From contig JAHBVJ010000004.1 of assembly GCA_019637615.1 (NCBI GenBank), positions 124,001 to 188,000 of the forward strand: a DNA stretch of 64,000 bases. Reading direction: 5' to 3'. This document shows, in pieces, positions 45,348 through 53,993 of this stretch. Made by a program: the position numbers and the translations under genes. Each line of letters opens with the position of its first letter. Within the stretch, counting starts at the first letter, position 1. This DNA comes from Anaerolineae bacterium. GTDB lineage: Bacteria; Chloroflexota; Anaerolineae; Aggregatilineales; UBA2796. The notes beneath the pieces are model-generated. The model ran no database searches and had not been told where the DNA came from. It was given only the letters and a program-made list of their open reading frames with translations.

Positions 45348-45998
45348 CTATGGGGGTGTCGGCGCTTGGCGCGCTTGGAGTGCTGCTGTACGCACGCGAT
45401 CACGAAAGTCATAGCCCCGCGCCGCCAAGATCGGTTTATCCCATTGCCAATGCAGCGTTGGTAGCGTGGCATCAGCTAGGATGAGCGTGTTATAGGCTTC
45501 GCCCGCCGTTTGATAGCTGCCAACCTGCTCATTCTGCATGGCACGCAGCAGATTTCGTTCGCTCTCGCTTGCGTTGGTGGTATACACAAAGACACCATGC
45601 GCGGGCTGTTGGAGATAGGCGGTGATCACGGCTTGATCGAGCGTGGCGAGAGTCACCGCGTCGGCGTTGAGGGCGTCTTCGTAGCTGGCGCGGACGTAAT
45701 CCACATTGACAAACGGCCCATGCAGAAGTTTGAGGTTCGATGCGGGCACTATCGCTAAGGTGCGTTCCAGCGCAATCGCCCCCGCCGCGCCCAAGGCCAA
45801 GTACGCGCCCAGATGGAACGCATAGCCACACACGATGTCGTGCGTGGCTTCGATGATCGCCCGTCCATAAGGCAGAAACGGCTCATCATACTGCTGGATT
45901 GGATACGGCAACTGATCAAGACGCGGTGCCAGCCCAATCACCAGCGTCGAGGAAGTGGATTGATGGGCTGTCTTCACGCGCTCGGCAAAGTCTAGCAT
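45348..45998 (-). CDS. PyrF-like protein lacking the catalytic residues of OMP decarboxylase
   Basis: 216 residues that follow the layout of type 2 orotidine-5'-phosphate decarboxylases: FAERVKTAHQS, IGLAPRLDQLP at 21-31, YLALGAAGAIALERT at 66-80, and VFVYTTNASESERNLL near 137. Active enzymes read GLDPR in the second motif; here Asp is Ala. The Lys region before the ALGAAG motif has no Lys (GYAFHLGAY). The essential DxKxxDI loop is replaced by LLHGPFVNVD at 91-100. So decarboxylase activity is unlikely. The start at 45998 is two bases after the CinA-like stop, so the two genes are coupled. A longer in-frame start at 46061 would lie inside the upstream gene. Confidence 0.72.
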   Translation of the reverse strand: MLDFAERVKTAHQSTSSTLVIGLAPRLDQLPYPIQQYDEPFLPYGRAIIEATHDIVCGYAFHLGAYLALGAAGAIALERTLAIVPASNLKLLHGPFVNVDYVRASYEDALNADAVTLATLDQAVITAYLQQPAHGVFVYTTNASESERNLLRAMQNEQVGSYQTAGEAYNTLILADATLPTLHWQWDKPILAARGYDFRDRVRTAALQARQAPTPP

Positions 45999-46000
45999 GG

Positions 46001-47206
46001 TTACTTCGCCATGCTCGTCAGCAGCCACCACGCCATCGACAGGCTCCAGCGCGTCGTCCATTCAGCGGGCATCCCCGCCGCACCGGAATTCTCGCTGTTG
46101 GCGTCGCCATAGGCATAGGCACGGCTACGCACATCACTGCCATTGGTGATGGCGATGGCTGCGTTCGGTTGATCAGAGAGCACGGTGATGACTAGCGCGG
46201 GCTTATGCTGTTCCCAGATCGCACGGGCTACGGACAGCGCCTCTTCGCGGTAGTCTTCTTGCATGAACTGCGTTTTGAACGCTTCGATCTCGTCCGCTGG
46301 CACGGACTCGATTTGTTCCGCACCGCCCTGCGCTTCGATCATCGAGCGCAAGATGCCACCCGTACCGAGTTCCGCCAGATAAGCCTTCACGCCGGATTGC
46401 TTCAGCGCGGCGATAAACGCCCCTTCTAGTGGATCGCGATCCGCGCCGAAAATGTACTGCCCTACGCGCTGACGGATTTTCTCTTCCACATTCGCGATCA
46501 ACGAATCGGCTTCGGCTTCCGTCGCGCCCTTGGCGTAGATGCGAATATCTACCTGCCCCATGTGCGCCGCCAACCCAACCGCTGGATTTTCCCCCTTCTC
46601 GAACTCACCGACTTGCTCATCGAGCAGACTCTCACCGATGCCCGCCGTGCGTAGAACGCGCGTCTTGATGATGCCCTGTGGCCCCATTTGCTCTTTGAGA
46701 TAGGGGATGACGGTATTTTCCATCAGATATTTCATTTCGCGCGGCACGCCGGGGACGCTCATGATGATCCGTCCGGCGTAGTTCACGATGAAACCGGGCG
46801 CGGTGCCGACTGGATTGACGATGGGAATGGCGGTTTCGGGCAACGTCGCCTGAACGCGATTATTCTCGCTCATCCGCACGCCGAATTTCTTGAATTTTTC
46901 GACGAGGATATCCATCAAGTCCTGATAGAAGATCAAGGGGCGACCAATGGCGTTGGCGACGCCCTGCCGCGTCATATCATCGACGGTGGGGCCGAGGCCG
47001 CCGGACGTGATGATCACATCGGCGCGTCCGAGCGCGTTCAGGATGACTTCAGTGATGCGTTCTTCATGATCGCCAACGGTGGATTTATAGTAAACGTGGA
47101 TACCAATTGCCCGTAACTGCTTGGCAATAAATACAGAGTTGGTATCCACGATGTCCGTATCGCCGGAGAGGAGTTCCTCGCCGATTGAAATAATTTCTGC
47201 TCGCAT
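46001..47206 (-). CDS. CinA-like protein with degenerate amidohydrolase domain
   Basis: 401 residues. The N-terminal MoCF-like domain is well kept: EIISIGEELLSGDTDIVDTN, TVGDHEERI, ITSGGLGPTVDDMTR and MSVPGVPREMKYLM. The middle domain is also recognisable (LRTAGIGESLLDEQ, KGATEAEADSLI). The C-terminal domain should be a nicotinamide-nucleotide amidohydrolase with AESCTGG; here residues 278-284 read AELGTGG, losing the catalytic Ser and the Cys. The later GIAGPGG motif is replaced by VLSDQPN. It therefore probably keeps only the pyrophosphatase-like N-terminal function. It is followed by the PyrF-like gene with a two-base gap. Confidence 0.85.
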   Translation of the reverse strand: MRAEIISIGEELLSGDTDIVDTNSVFIAKQLRAIGIHVYYKSTVGDHEERITEVILNALGRADVIITSGGLGPTVDDMTRQGVANAIGRPLIFYQDLMDILVEKFKKFGVRMSENNRVQATLPETAIPIVNPVGTAPGFIVNYAGRIIMSVPGVPREMKYLMENTVIPYLKEQMGPQGIIKTRVLRTAGIGESLLDEQVGEFEKGENPAVGLAAHMGQVDIRIYAKGATEAEADSLIANVEEKIRQRVGQYIFGADRDPLEGAFIAALKQSGVKAYLAELGTGGILRSMIEAQGGAEQIESVPADEIEAFKTQFMQEDYREEALSVARAIWEQHKPALVITVLSDQPNAAIAITNGSDVRSRAYAYGDANSENSGAAGMPAEWTTRWSLSMAWWLLTSMAK

Positions 47207-47293
47207 ATTTCCTCATTTCGCGTAAGTGCTGTGGATCATAGCACTAGTCGCCAAAATCGGAAGGAGCGATCTTATTTCACGCTGGCGCTCATT

Positions 47294-48001
47294 TTAGGGC
47301 GTCACTATCGGCAGCGCGCGCAGCACCCGATTGCGGATGGTGGTGAAACTAGCGGCGACCCAGCCCTTCTGTCCGCTAAAGTCGATATATAGCCATTGGC
47401 TATCCGCACTGCGCCCCAAAACCGTCAGCACGGACGCACGGGGCACATAGCCGAGCACATTGCGCGAGCCAAGCTGCGGCGTGCTGCGCAATTTGACGAT
47501 GTTGGTGGTTTTTACATCGCCCGCGTTCGCCGCCGTCGCTGGTTGACCGCCGCTTGGCGCAGCTACGCCAGAGGCCGACGCTGTGATGCCGCATAACGAA
47601 GCGCTAAAGGTGAATTCATAGCCTGTGCGTCCATCGTGCAGTTTGAAGGCATTACCCGGCAGCGCAATAACTTGCAACGCAGAGCCATCCCCCACCACGA
47701 CGGGCTGCTGCGTGCTGATGGCACGCGCCAACCCGTTACTCATATCCTGAGCCGAGATCGAATAGGCATATTGACCATCATAGCCGTTAATCAACCAGAC
47801 ATCGAGCGCGCCACTCCGGCAATAGGCGGTCATCGTGGCAACCGGATCGAGGTAATTCACGCGGTCATCGAACGAATTGTAATGCGGGCAGATTTCCTCG
47901 CCCTTGTCGTTACGGCATGGATCAGTGGCACTGACTGGCGTGGTGCTCATCGCCAGACCGAGGATCGTCAGTAATAGATATAGGGGGAAGATGCGTCTCA
48001 T
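47294..48001 (-). CDS. Secreted SH3b-domain protein
   Basis: 235 residues with a signal peptide ending near VSA-TD. The N-terminal part carries three Cys residues (DPCRNDKGEEICPHYN and AYCRSG). The C-terminal 80 residues form a bacterial SH3 domain (TTNIVKLRSTPQLGSRNVLGYVPRASVLTVLGRS, QWLYIDFSGQKGWVAASF), which usually binds peptidoglycan. No catalytic domain is seen. It is probably a periplasmic or wall-associated accessory protein. It lies 87 bases upstream of cinA on the same strand. Confidence 0.82.
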   Translation of the reverse strand: MRRIFPLYLLLTILGLAMSTTPVSATDPCRNDKGEEICPHYNSFDDRVNYLDPVATMTAYCRSGALDVWLINGYDGQYAYSISAQDMSNGLARAISTQQPVVVGDGSALQVIALPGNAFKLHDGRTGYEFTFSASLCGITASASGVAAPSGGQPATAANAGDVKTTNIVKLRSTPQLGSRNVLGYVPRASVLTVLGRSADSQWLYIDFSGQKGWVAASFTTIRNRVLRALPIVTP

Positions 48002-48207
48002 GTAGTCGATGCTCTGCCCGAATTCACCGTGCGCGTTTATCGCCTGTGACGTGGCAGCGCATCCTACTCCTTTCGTTCACTACAGCCATTCGGATATTCC
48101 CACTGTGCGCATGGGATGTCGCCCAAAGTCTACCGGATTTTACGGCATGACTCCATGTGACGATGGCATAGCGGTGGAATTGACAGGATGATGGAGGCTA
48201 ACATGAT

Positions 48208-48233
48208 AATCGCGCTGGATATTCAGCGCGATT
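48208..48233. repeat. Perfect inverted repeat
   Basis: AATCGCGCTG gatatt CAGCGCGATT, a 10-base-pair stem with no adjacent T run. It could be an operator or a terminator for an unseen transcript. Confidence 0.6.
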
Positions 48234-48554
48234 GTGGGTTTCGATCTTCGATTATGCTAAACACTCGTGAGAGCGTTTCACGTCTGCGTTAGTCAGCAGA
48301 CCCTTTCTCAAGTCTATATAGTTGTTCGGTCAGATCCATCAAGTGGCTTCCCCTTTCTACTCTATAAACTTCAATTCCAATCATCGTCCAATTCCGCAAG
48401 AATGTCAAGAAAATTTGCCGTGAATTTCGCATAAATCAGTGAAAAACGTGTATCAATACTGTCTCAATCCATATTTTTCCTTAACTATTTCATTCGCTCT
48501 ATGTACTTGACACACGAATTCCTTATCTACTACCCTTATAGGTATTAGCATGTG

Positions 48555-48598
48555 AAAGGAGGAGCCATTTGGCAGCTTAATGGGCGGGTCATGCCCGC
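48555..48598 (+). promoter_or_regulatory. Leader with mini-ORF and hairpin before the 84-aa gene
   Basis: AAAGGAGG (48555-48562) is correctly spaced from TTG GCA GCT TAA (48569-48580), a three-codon frame. GCGGG tcatg CCCGC (48584-48598) forms a hairpin soon after. The main ATG is 36 bases further. The layout resembles a translation-controlled leader, but this is inference. Confidence 0.35.
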
Positions 48599-48634
48599 AC
48601 AATGTGTATATCATGGATCAAAGTGAGGTGGAAC

Positions 48635-48889
48635 ATGCAAGTAACGCATCTATTTGATCGCATCTACCAAGTGGTGGACGAGCAGTCGGGTTATGGCGTA
48701 AGAGTGGACGATAAGCACGTCACAGTTTCAGCGCCGACGCTCTCGCCACCGGCTGCCGTCACCTTAGATGGCATCGAAAAAGCCGTGCAATGGGGCAGGG
48801 TCATCCTCACCATGCTGCACGAGGGCGCAATGCCGATAAACACTGAAACTGTTCGCGCTCGATTATCTCAGAGCATGGAAAAGAATTAG
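48635..48889 (+). CDS. Small protein of unknown function
   Basis: 84 residues beginning MQVTHLFDRIYQVVDEQSGY. The first half suggests a small beta sheet; the second half is helical, with GIEKAVQWGRVILTMLHEGAMP. The start at 48635 has AGGTGG four bases upstream; an ATG eleven codons earlier lacks a site. It is followed by a convincing terminator, which supports that it is a real transcription unit. I do not recognise a family, and no membrane helix or Cys motif is present. Confidence 0.6.
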   Translation: MQVTHLFDRIYQVVDEQSGYGVRVDDKHVTVSAPTLSPPAAVTLDGIEKAVQWGRVILTMLHEGAMPINTETVRARLSQSMEKN

Positions 48890-48917
48890 CAATAAACTCA
48901 ACCACGTTCATGAACCG

Positions 48918-48956
48918 ATACACCGAAGAACTGCCATGTCCCTCGGTGTATTTTTT
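48918..48956 (+). terminator. Rho-independent terminator after the 84-aa gene
   Basis: ATACACCGA pairs with TCGGTGTAT (9 bases), followed by a run of T. It starts 29 bases after the stop codon. Confidence 0.8.
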
Positions 48957-48978
48957 GTCAGCAAGGACGATCATCCCA

Positions 48979-50211
48979 TTATGCTGTGGCTGGTTTCAGA
49001 TTACCCGATGTGCTGATCCCTAACGATAGACCCGCCGCCACCAACCCCAACAACGCCGCTGACAGAAATATGAGGTGATAGTCGCCTAATTGATCGCGGA
49101 AGAAGCCGCCCGCGTAACTGGCAATGCCCGCACCAATCATGTGAGAGCAGAATATCCATCCATATAGCAAGCCGAGCGATCCGCGCCCGAAGCGCTGCGC
49201 CGTCAGATTGACGGTGGGCGGCACGGTGGCGATCCAATCGAGGCCGTAAATGATGGAGAATAAGAGCATCCCGCGCATTTCGAGGACGAAGGGCAGCGCC
49301 GCCAACGAGACGCCCCGAAAGCCGTAATACATCGCCAGCAGACGGCGATTGTCATAGCGGTCACTGAGCCAGCCCGACGCCAGCGTCCCGAAGATGTTCA
49401 TGAGTCCCATGAGCGCTAAGGCGTAAGAAATATCGGCTTCCACAAAGCCATGCTCTAATGTGTGTGGCAGCAGGTGAGTCCCGATCAGGCCGTTGGTGGT
49501 GTAGCCACAGATGAAGAAACTGAACGCCAGCAGCCAAAAATCACGCGTGCGGAGGGCTTCTCGCAAGGTAGTTTTGCGGGTATCGGTGCGCTGCGCGACT
49601 GTTAGCTCGCCCAAAGGTTGCAGCCCCATATCCTGCGGGCGGTCACGCATGAACATCAGCGTCGGGATCAGCGCCACGCCCGCCGCCGCTGCCATCACGC
49701 CAATGACACTGCGCCAACCGGAACTGCTCTGGATCGCGATCAGGGCGGGGACGAAGATGAGCTGACCCGTGGCACCCGCCGCGCCGAGCAAGCCTAAGAC
49801 GATCCCGCGATATTTGTTGAACCAGCGGATCGTGATCGTCGAACCGAGCACGTTCGCGATCACGCCGGTGCCAACGCCGACCACGATGCCCCATAAGATA
49901 TGTAGCTGCCACAGTTCTTGCAGCGCCAGCAGCGGAATCAAGCCGATGGTACACAGCGCTAACCCCGCCAGCATCACCCGTTTTGGCCCGAAACGATCCA
50001 CAAACCCGCCGCCTAATGGCCCGCCAAAGCCGTAGGCAAACAGACTGAAGGCAACTGCTAACGAAATCGAGGCGCGGCTCCATTGGAACTCGGCTTCGAG
50101 CGGCTTGATGATGACGCTAGGGGCGGTACGGATGCCCGACGAGATCAACAAGGTCAGAAACGTCACCGCCACGACGATCCAGCCGTAATACAGCTTTCTT
50201 GCGCTCGTCAT
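48979..50211 (-). CDS. Major facilitator superfamily transporter
   Basis: 410 residues with about 12 transmembrane helices. The MFS signature loop between helices 2 and 3 is GGGFVDRFGPKRVML, and its echo in the second half is ASGWLSDRYDNRRLLAMY. The opening KLYYGWIVVAVTFLTLLISSGIR and the overall pattern resemble oxalate/formate antiporter and monocarboxylate-type MFS proteins. The substrate cannot be fixed. It is alone on the minus strand, facing away from the gene pair at 50.3-52.4 kb only by spacing of about 115 bases. Confidence 0.88.
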   Translation of the reverse strand: MTSARKLYYGWIVVAVTFLTLLISSGIRTAPSVIIKPLEAEFQWSRASISLAVAFSLFAYGFGGPLGGGFVDRFGPKRVMLAGLALCTIGLIPLLALQELWQLHILWGIVVGVGTGVIANVLGSTITIRWFNKYRGIVLGLLGAAGATGQLIFVPALIAIQSSSGWRSVIGVMAAAAGVALIPTLMFMRDRPQDMGLQPLGELTVAQRTDTRKTTLREALRTRDFWLLAFSFFICGYTTNGLIGTHLLPHTLEHGFVEADISYALALMGLMNIFGTLASGWLSDRYDNRRLLAMYYGFRGVSLAALPFVLEMRGMLLFSIIYGLDWIATVPPTVNLTAQRFGRGSLGLLYGWIFCSHMIGAGIASYAGGFFRDQLGDYHLIFLSAALLGLVAAGLSLGISTSGNLKPATA

Positions 50212-50327
50212 TTATCCACCCTCAATCATTATGTTGTATGACTTCGTTTCGGGAAGGTGAAGTTAACCGCATCATGCCAGCAGCGTCTAGTGCCATGTGA
50301 TACCAGTATTAACGATTGCGCACTGAC

Positions 50328-50768
50328 TTATTGCTGACGCGGGCGTTCATTGAGCACCACCCAATATAGTTCGAGCTGCTGCACCGCTTGGACGAATTCC
50401 AGAAAATCTACGGGTTTGCGCACGAAACTATTGGCTCCGAAGCGGTAACTCTTGACAATGTCTTCTTGTTCCCTTGAGGAAGTTAGGACGACGACCGGAA
50501 TTAATTTGGTGCGTTCATCGGCGCGCATGGCTTGCAGAACTTCTAAGCCGTCAATCTTGGGGATGTTCAAATCTAGCATGATGAGCTGCGGCACTTCGGC
50601 GGTTTCACGCCCCGCATGACTACCCGTGCCAAACAGGAAATCGAGCGCTTCTACACCGTCGCGGGCAATCGCAATTTCGTTTTTGAGATTGCTTTTTTTG
50701 AATGCCCGTAATGTCAGTTCGACATCATCCGGGTTATCTTCCACTAACAAAATAATGTTATTTGACAT
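50328..50768 (-). CDS. Response regulator, receiver domain only (Rcp1 type)
   Basis: 146 residues made of one receiver domain. The acidic pocket is VEDNPDDVE and the phosphoacceptor is Asp66 in [13 protein letters not shown]. The conserved Thr/Ser is in VVVLTSS and Lys in VRKPVDF. The domain lacks an output region, as in Rcp1-like regulators that pair with phytochrome-like kinases. The start at 50768 has AGAGG four bases upstream. It lies 19 bases after the histidine kinase stop, so the two are a unit. Confidence 0.92.
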   Translation of the reverse strand: MSNNIILLVEDNPDDVELTLRAFKKSNLKNEIAIARDGVEALDFLFGTGSHAGRETAEVPQLIMLDLNIPKIDGLEVLQAMRADERTKLIPVVVLTSSREQEDIVKSYRFGANSFVRKPVDFLEFVQAVQQLELYWVVLNERPRQQ

Positions 50769-50787
50769 AACGCCTCTTCTGCCCCCT

Positions 50788-52389
50788 CTACACTGTGAAA
50801 TAGAATGTAGCACCCTGATCAACTTGACTTTCAGCCCAGACTTGACCACCGTGGCGCTGAACAATGCGGGCAACAATCGCCAACCCGATGCCCGTACCTT
50901 CAAAGTCTTGAATATCGTGTAAACGTTGGAACGCGCGGAATAGTTTATTGGCAAACCGCATATCAAACCCGACGCCGTTGTCGCGGATAAAATACGCACG
51001 TTTGCCCTCGTGCTCAATAGTACCAATCTCAACCGTCGGATGCGATTGTTTGCGCGTAAATTTCCATGCATTACTCAATAAGTTTTGCAGTGCAATTCTC
51101 AGTAGTCGCGTATCGCCCTGTGCAAGCATAGCAGCTTCAATTGAATAGGTCACGTTGTGGTCTGGATATTCTTCCTTCAGCTCCTCAATGACCTCGTGCG
51201 CTAGTCGGGAGAGATCTACGGTGCTGCGCGCTATGCTTGTGCGTGAAAGCTGCGCAAGCTGCAACAAATCATCGATGACACTGCCCATCCGCTGCGTGGC
51301 GGCGCGGATGCGCGTGAGGTAATGCCTCGCGTTATCATCCAGTTGGTTCGCTTGATCTTCTAGTAACGCTTGCGCATAGCCGTCCATTGCGCGCAGCGGC
51401 GAACGTAGATCGTGCGAGACCGAATAGTTGAAGGAATCTAGTTCTTTGATGATCGCCGTCAGATGGACGGTGCGTTCGCGGACACGCTGTTCGAGTTCGG
51501 CGTTGAGGGTGCGAACCGCTTCCTCTGAACGTATACGTTCAAGATCGGCGTTATGTAATTTGTTGGCGATCCATAACATAATGACGCTCAACAGTACCAT
51601 ATGGGAGAGCGTAAACATCGCCGCCCCGAAATCGCCACTATATAAGCCAATCGCTTCGCCCTGCCACGTCAACCAGCCGATGAGGAGTGGGAACAAGGCT
51701 ACAGCGGGCAACGCATAGCGCACTAAGTACCCACCAGCACTATCCGCGCTGATGATCTGGGCAAGCCCCTTGTCCGGGAAGGCTAACAGCATCCCAAAAC
51801 ATAAGACGGTGGACGTAAGGGCCGTTTGCAGCGCAATCGAGGAGGACTCAACGCTGTACAGCGACCGTACATTGTAGAGGTAGCCGACGAGTGCCAGCAG
51901 AGAAATCAAGAGCGCAATCAGGGTGACAATCTGCGCCAGTAGATAGCGCCGGATAAAGGACATGATGACCAGCCCGCCGCCCGTAATCGATAAAATGATC
52001 GTCGTGATGACCGACATCCGACCGGGTTGCGCCGCAGGATTGGTGGAAATCGTGGTATCGCGCATCAACAGTTGATCGATGCCTAACTGCCAGCCAAAAA
52101 GATGTTGACAAAGGGTTAGCCCCGCGATGACCAGCACCGCCACCGCCGTTATTTGCGCCAATCGTGGTCGCGTATGGAGCGTCAGCAAACTAACCCCCGC
52201 GAGGATAAAGCACAACGCAAGGTTGAACTTCAGCGCGGGAAGATTGGTGAAGATTCGCTTAAAGGCATCAATATTGAACAGCCAGCCAAGTAAGATCAGG
52301 CTTCCAACAGCAATCACCACGATGGCGGCGAGCCTAGAAAACGCCTGTGCCGTAGCAACTAAACGCGGAACAGTCGGTGATTTATTCAT
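50788..52389 (-). CDS. Membrane sensor histidine kinase
   Basis: 533 residues. The N-terminal half holds about eight transmembrane helices with a short outside loop near residue 100-125 ([16 protein letters not shown]). A coiled-coil segment follows ([27 protein letters not shown]). The dimerisation box has His326 in [13 protein letters not shown]. The ATPase part has [11 protein letters not shown] (N box), [12 protein letters not shown] (G1/F), and [18 protein letters not shown] (G2). Signal is unknown; the multi-helix membrane region resembles MASE-type sensors. It phosphorylates, by inference, the adjacent receiver. Confidence 0.9.
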   Translation of the reverse strand: MNKSPTVPRLVATAQAFSRLAAIVVIAVGSLILLGWLFNIDAFKRIFTNLPALKFNLALCFILAGVSLLTLHTRPRLAQITAVAVLVIAGLTLCQHLFGWQLGIDQLLMRDTTISTNPAAQPGRMSVITTIILSITGGGLVIMSFIRRYLLAQIVTLIALLISLLALVGYLYNVRSLYSVESSSIALQTALTSTVLCFGMLLAFPDKGLAQIISADSAGGYLVRYALPAVALFPLLIGWLTWQGEAIGLYSGDFGAAMFTLSHMVLLSVIMLWIANKLHNADLERIRSEEAVRTLNAELEQRVRERTVHLTAIIKELDSFNYSVSHDLRSPLRAMDGYAQALLEDQANQLDDNARHYLTRIRAATQRMGSVIDDLLQLAQLSRTSIARSTVDLSRLAHEVIEELKEEYPDHNVTYSIEAAMLAQGDTRLLRIALQNLLSNAWKFTRKQSHPTVEIGTIEHEGKRAYFIRDNGVGFDMRFANKLFRAFQRLHDIQDFEGTGIGLAIVARIVQRHGGQVWAESQVDQGATFYFTV

Positions 52390-52550
52390 ATGATATAGCT
52401 ATTCTCATCGCGGCAGGAACCTCATGTTTCTTAATCTGCAAACGTTCAGAGAAAGTCAAAAAAGTAAACCACGTATAATCATTCTAACGCAACAGGGAAA
52501 TCTGTTTTTCGATAATCTATGTGTCCTATGTTATGTGAGGTAAGGCGTCT

Positions 52551-53054
52551 ATGCCAAGTGAGATTCAGCGGCAAGTTCCGAACGCAAACCAAGAATCCGT
52601 CTGGGATTATCCGCGCCCACCGCGCGTTGAGCCGACTAGCAAGCATATCCGTGTTGTCTTCAACGGCGTGACGATAGCCGACACCACCCGTGCTCTCCGT
52701 GTGCTGGAAACCAGCCACCCGCCGACCTACTACCTGCCGTTAGCGGACATCAAGCGCGACTACCTGATCGAATCGCCACGTTCGACCTACTGCGAATGGA
52801 AAGACGCGGCGGCTTACTACACCATCCGCGTGGGGGACAAAACTGCCGCTGATGCCGCGTGGTATTACCCGCAGCCGTCGAAGGATTTCGCGGCGATCAA
52901 AGATCATGTGGCCTTCTACGCGGGGCGCATGGATGCCTGTTACGTGAACGATGAGCTGGTCAGGCCGCAAGGTGGTGGATTCTACGGCGGCTGGATCACG
53001 AGCGATGTGGTTGGGCCGTTCAAGGGCGATACACCCGATTCGATAGGGTGGTAA
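52551..53054 (+). CDS. DUF427-family protein
   Basis: 167 residues. The family core is IRVVFNGVTIADTTRALRVLET, then PTYYLPLADIKRDYL, CEWKDAAAYYTI and AWYYPQPSKDFAAIKDHVAFYAG. Members are small beta-barrel proteins common in actinobacteria and Chloroflexota, with no firmly known role. The first 30 residues are an extension with QESVWDYPRPPRVEPTS. It leads a short plus-strand run with a cupin and a DUF3052 gene, which may form one unit of small soluble proteins. Confidence 0.85.
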   Translation: MPSEIQRQVPNANQESVWDYPRPPRVEPTSKHIRVVFNGVTIADTTRALRVLETSHPPTYYLPLADIKRDYLIESPRSTYCEWKDAAAYYTIRVGDKTAADAAWYYPQPSKDFAAIKDHVAFYAGRMDACYVNDELVRPQGGGFYGGWITSDVVGPFKGDTPDSIGW

Positions 53055-53127
53055 GTTTTCTACAAGACATCCTCAGGCTTTTTGCTACCATACTTTTGTC
53101 TGTTGTAAGTAGCTTCAGGAGAGACTC

Positions 53128-53535
53128 ATGCGCCCTTACGCTTTACAGGCTGGTGAAGGACGGACATACCGCTACGACATCAAATTCACGGTAAAAGCGG
53201 GCGAGTTGCAACCCGGACGCGGCGCGACATTCCTTGAGTACACCACGCGCAAAGGCGAAGAACCGCCTATGCATACGCACCCCACCGAAGACGAGCTATT
53301 TTACGTGCTGAAGGGAAACCTCACCTTCCGCTGCGGTGACGAGACATTCGAGGTTAGCGAAGGTGGTTTTGTCTATCTCCCACAGGGAATTTCGCACGGC
53401 TACACTATTCGGAGTGATGAAGAGGTACACCTGATCGTTATTACATTCTCGATCAGTGCTACCGCAGGCCAAGGGTGGAGTGGTTTTGTGGCGGATATTG
53501 AGCAGCAAGGCGAGTTGATCAACAAATCGGAGTGA
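53128..53535 (+). CDS. Cupin-domain protein
   Basis: A single cupin barrel of 135 residues. Metal-binding motif 1 is HTHPTEDELFYVLKG, and motif 2 is YLPQGISHGYTI. The His and Glu ligands are all present. CAGGAGAGACTC precedes the ATG. Small cupins of this kind have varied roles such as isomerases, dioxygenases or sensors; the substrate cannot be predicted. It lies 73 bases after the DUF427 gene and 16 bases before the next. Confidence 0.85.
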   Translation: MRPYALQAGEGRTYRYDIKFTVKAGELQPGRGATFLEYTTRKGEEPPMHTHPTEDELFYVLKGNLTFRCGDETFEVSEGGFVYLPQGISHGYTIRSDEEVHLIVITFSISATAGQGWSGFVADIEQQGELINKSE

Positions 53536-53551
53536 TACCAAGGATGAGGCG

Positions 53552-53980
53552 ATGTCTACACCAGCTGGTTATTCGGGCAAACCGTTAGCGACCAAACTCG
53601 GCATCAAAGCTGGCTATCGGATTGCCGTGCTAAACGCGCCAGAAACTTACCTCAGCGAGACATTGGGTGAATTGCCCGCTGAGGTTGCCATTATCACCGA
53701 AATCGCAGCCCTTGATGGCGAATTCGACCTGATTCACTTCTTCACGCGGGAAGCGAAGGAACTGCACGATCATTTCCCGACGCTCCGGCAGCATCTTAAG
53801 CAAGCCGCGAGTCTGTGGATTTCGTGGCCTAAAGGTTCATCGAAGGTCAAAACCGACCTCAACGAGAACATCGTGCGCGAGCAAGGCTTGGACATCGCGC
53901 TGGTGGACGTTAAAGTCGCTGCCGTTGACACGATCTGGTCGGGGTTGAAATTTGTGATCCGCGTAAAGGATCGCGCTTAG
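53552..53980 (+). CDS. DUF3052-family protein
   Basis: 142 residues. The pattern GYSGKPLATKLGIKAGYRIAVLNAPETYL at the start and LWISWPKGSSKVKTDLNENIVREQGLDIALVDVKVAAVDTIWSGLKFVIR near the end is typical of the DUF3052 family. The family is widespread, and its function is not established. No catalytic motif or membrane helix is visible. It is 16 bases after the cupin gene, so co-transcription is likely. Confidence 0.83.
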   Translation: MSTPAGYSGKPLATKLGIKAGYRIAVLNAPETYLSETLGELPAEVAIITEIAALDGEFDLIHFFTREAKELHDHFPTLRQHLKQAASLWISWPKGSSKVKTDLNENIVREQGLDIALVDVKVAAVDTIWSGLKFVIRVKDRA

Positions 53981-53993
53981 GCCGTGCTGAGAC

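Larger units (their letters stand above)
48002..48634. other. Long intergenic region with hairpin and leader elements
   Basis: 633 bases without a gene of recognisable content. It contains a perfect hairpin (48208-48233), a consensus TTGACA (48507-48512), a strong ribosome site with a three-codon frame, and a hairpin just upstream of the small gene at 48635. Confidence 0.5.
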
